A stretch of DNA of 64,000 nucleotides, from positions 22,134,064-22,198,063 of the forward strand of contig NC_135558.1 of the NCBI RefSeq assembly GCF_964340395.1. The letters run 5' to 3'. This DNA comes from Glandiceps talaboti (lineage: Eukaryota; Hemichordata; Enteropneusta; Spengelidae). This document shows, piece after piece, positions 62,115-64,000 of this stretch. The position numbers were made by a program, and so were the translations under genes. The notes below the pieces were generated by a model. The model ran no database searches. It saw nothing but the letters and a program-made list of their open reading frames with translations, and had not been told where the DNA came from. Numbering within the stretch: position 1 is the first letter of the stretch; every line of letters starts with the position of its first letter.

Positions 62115-63080
62115 TGTCTTTCGTGTATGATTTACTACAACCAAAACATTAGTATGTGTTTATAATATATAGTTTACTGCAACCAAAATATATGTGCTGA
62201 CAATATGTAGGGTTTACTGCAACCATAATATTAGTATGTGTTAGTAATATATAGTTTACTGCAACTATAATATTAGTATTTGTTAGTAATATATAGTTTA
62301 CTGCAACTATAATATTAGTAGGTTTTAATGATATATAGTTTACTGCAACCAAAATATATGTGCTGACAATATGTAGGGTTTACTGCAACCATAATATTAG
62401 TAGGTTTTAATGATATATAGTTTACTGCAACCACAACACATATAGCTCACTGCAACCTTAATATTAGCATGTATTGCAATATACAGTTCACAATACAAAT
62501 ATGTGTTAATAATATATAGTTTACTGCAACCGTAATATTAGTACATGTATGTGTAATGATAGATAGTTTACTGCAACCATAATATTAGCCTGTGTTAATA
62601 ATTTATAGTTTACTGCAACCGTAATATTAGTATGTGTTAATGATATACAGTTTACTGCAACCACAACACATATAGCTTACTGCAACCACAATATTAGCAC
62701 GTATTAACAATATACAGATCACAATATTAATATGTGCTAATAGTATATATGTTAGGGCAACCATAATATTAGCCTGTGTTAATATTATATAGTTTACTTC
62801 AACGTAGTGTTAGCCTGTGTTCATAATATCTAGTTTACTGCAACCATAATACTAATATGTGTTCATGATATATAATTTACTGCAAACGACTGTCTCGTAT
62901 ATATGCCTCCGAGGATTTATATCTAGTTTACTGCAACCATAATATTAGCCTGCTATTAGATTACTGCAAATGACTGGCTTGTATATATGCCTCCGACGAT
63001 TGGTATATATTTTACTGCAACCACAATACTAATATTTGTTGGTAATATATAGATTAATGCAACCACAATACTAACATTTG
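62115..63080. repeat. About 42-bp minisatellite, roughly 20 degenerate copies
   Basis: Units contain ATATAGTTTACTGCAACCA, TAATATTAGTATG and TGTTAATA. Copies vary in length by a few bases, and two carry a longer ATATGCCTCCGA insert (near 62903 and 62985). Confidence 0.88.
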
Positions 63081-64000
63081 TTGGCAGTGTATTGTTCCTA
63101 AACAAACATAATCATAGGATATATTGAGTGATTTCGATAAATTCTTCTTACGATAAAGCGTTTGCGTAACAATGTACGACGTTGACCTTGGGGTAGACCT
63201 TAACTTGTCTGGCTATTCATGACATTTCCAAGGGAGTGAGGTTCTGTTAACTAGACCATACCTGTATTCTAAAATCGCCATTGTCAAAAAAAAACTTCTG
63301 TAAATTACACAGAGTGTGATGTCAACGTAACATGGCTTACAGACATAGCTAAGTGTCACTGTGTTATTACACAAAATGTCAATTGTATGAATTGAAAATG
63401 TCACAAGATAAGACGCTTTTGTAAATTCCACTGTATCTCAAATTACTTTTAAAATGACTTCCTTAACAACTAAAATGAGATGTCTATGTTTTTTGTAAGG
63501 ATTGTCATGTAATATGGCGTAGGATTGTTGAATACCGAATGAACTATAATAAAGAAATATACAACATGTTTGTGAGTAGATGATTCTCTCAATTGCTAAC
63601 ACAGTCATGGTATTGTCATAGCAACCACTGTGATTATTTTAAAGTAACCCACAGGGAGTAGCGAGTGTGTGATTCATGACTTTATATTGCTATGTTTTCT
63701 ATTTTCTTTTACTTTTGTTCTTCTTTTTCTTTGCCTTTGTAAATAGTTTTTACTTCCCACTGAATATTCACTTTACTTACTGAATAAAGACACAATTTCC
63801 ATTCTTCTTATCCACTCCTACCATATTCCCACTCTGTGAAAATATCTCTAACCTGATAATTACCTTGGCATCAGCTACATTCATACTTTTACCTACCATC
63901 TTCACTACCAGGACATTATCACAGCAAACAAATATTTGGGTCAACCTTTCAAAAAGAAGCAGACGTGAACATAGCCAGCATGTTTGCTAAGCTACAACTC
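63081..64000. other. Unique DNA, nothing recognised
   Basis: A 72-codon minus ORF (63213-63431) has no motif. The window ends without a feature. Confidence 0.55.

Overview
This window is eukaryotic, AT-rich, intergenic-type DNA. The most likely source is an animal, and the repeat content suggests a marine invertebrate. The signs are tRNA-derived SINE heads with pol III A and B boxes, non-autonomous DNA transposons with terminal inverted repeats, long compound microsatellites, LINE-like 3' tails, and one probable coding exon ending in a textbook splice donor. There are no operons, ribosome binding sites or dense ORFs. The phylum cannot be fixed from the sequence alone.

Layout. Positions 74-14640 are one uninterrupted 36-bp satellite of about 405 units. 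It is complete within the window, with unique flanks on both sides. It is open in one frame on each strand and has higher-order duplications. Positions 14650-28900 are mostly unique DNA with short minisatellites and tetra- and pentanucleotide microsatellites, plus one element of a (TCTG)n/tandem-core family (21216-21797). Positions 28927-30880 are a 1.95-kb TIR element with matching TTA flanks (PIF/Harbinger-like, no transposase seen) built around ~230-bp tandem repeats. Positions 31500-34160 hold a degraded acidic reading frame, two tRNA-derived SINEs and a ~31-bp minisatellite that one SINE splits. Positions 35183-36010 are a 55-bp array, followed by a 554-bp TIR element and a tandem-core element (36180-37545). 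Positions 41385-41755 hold the only coding sequence I can support, an acidic-tailed exon on the minus strand. Positions 42824-44128 are the largest tandem-core element. Positions 45950-47530 are a 42-bp array with an inverted portion that forms a hairpin. Positions 48327-48612 and 49985-51045 are 47-bp and 36-bp arrays, the latter unrelated in sequence to the first satellite. Positions 53430-53917 carry three perfect CRE palindromes. Positions 54777-57045 hold striking stepwise tetranucleotide arrays and a nested LINE fragment. Positions 59721-60458 are a TIR element carrying a probable nested SINE. Positions 62115-63080 are a ~42-bp array.

The genes do not form a pathway here. The window is best read as a gene-poor, repeat-driven segment whose main interest is satellite and transposon evolution. 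Nearly all long ORFs are by-products of repeats whose period is a multiple of three, or of tetranucleotide arrays whose codons repeat every 12 bases.
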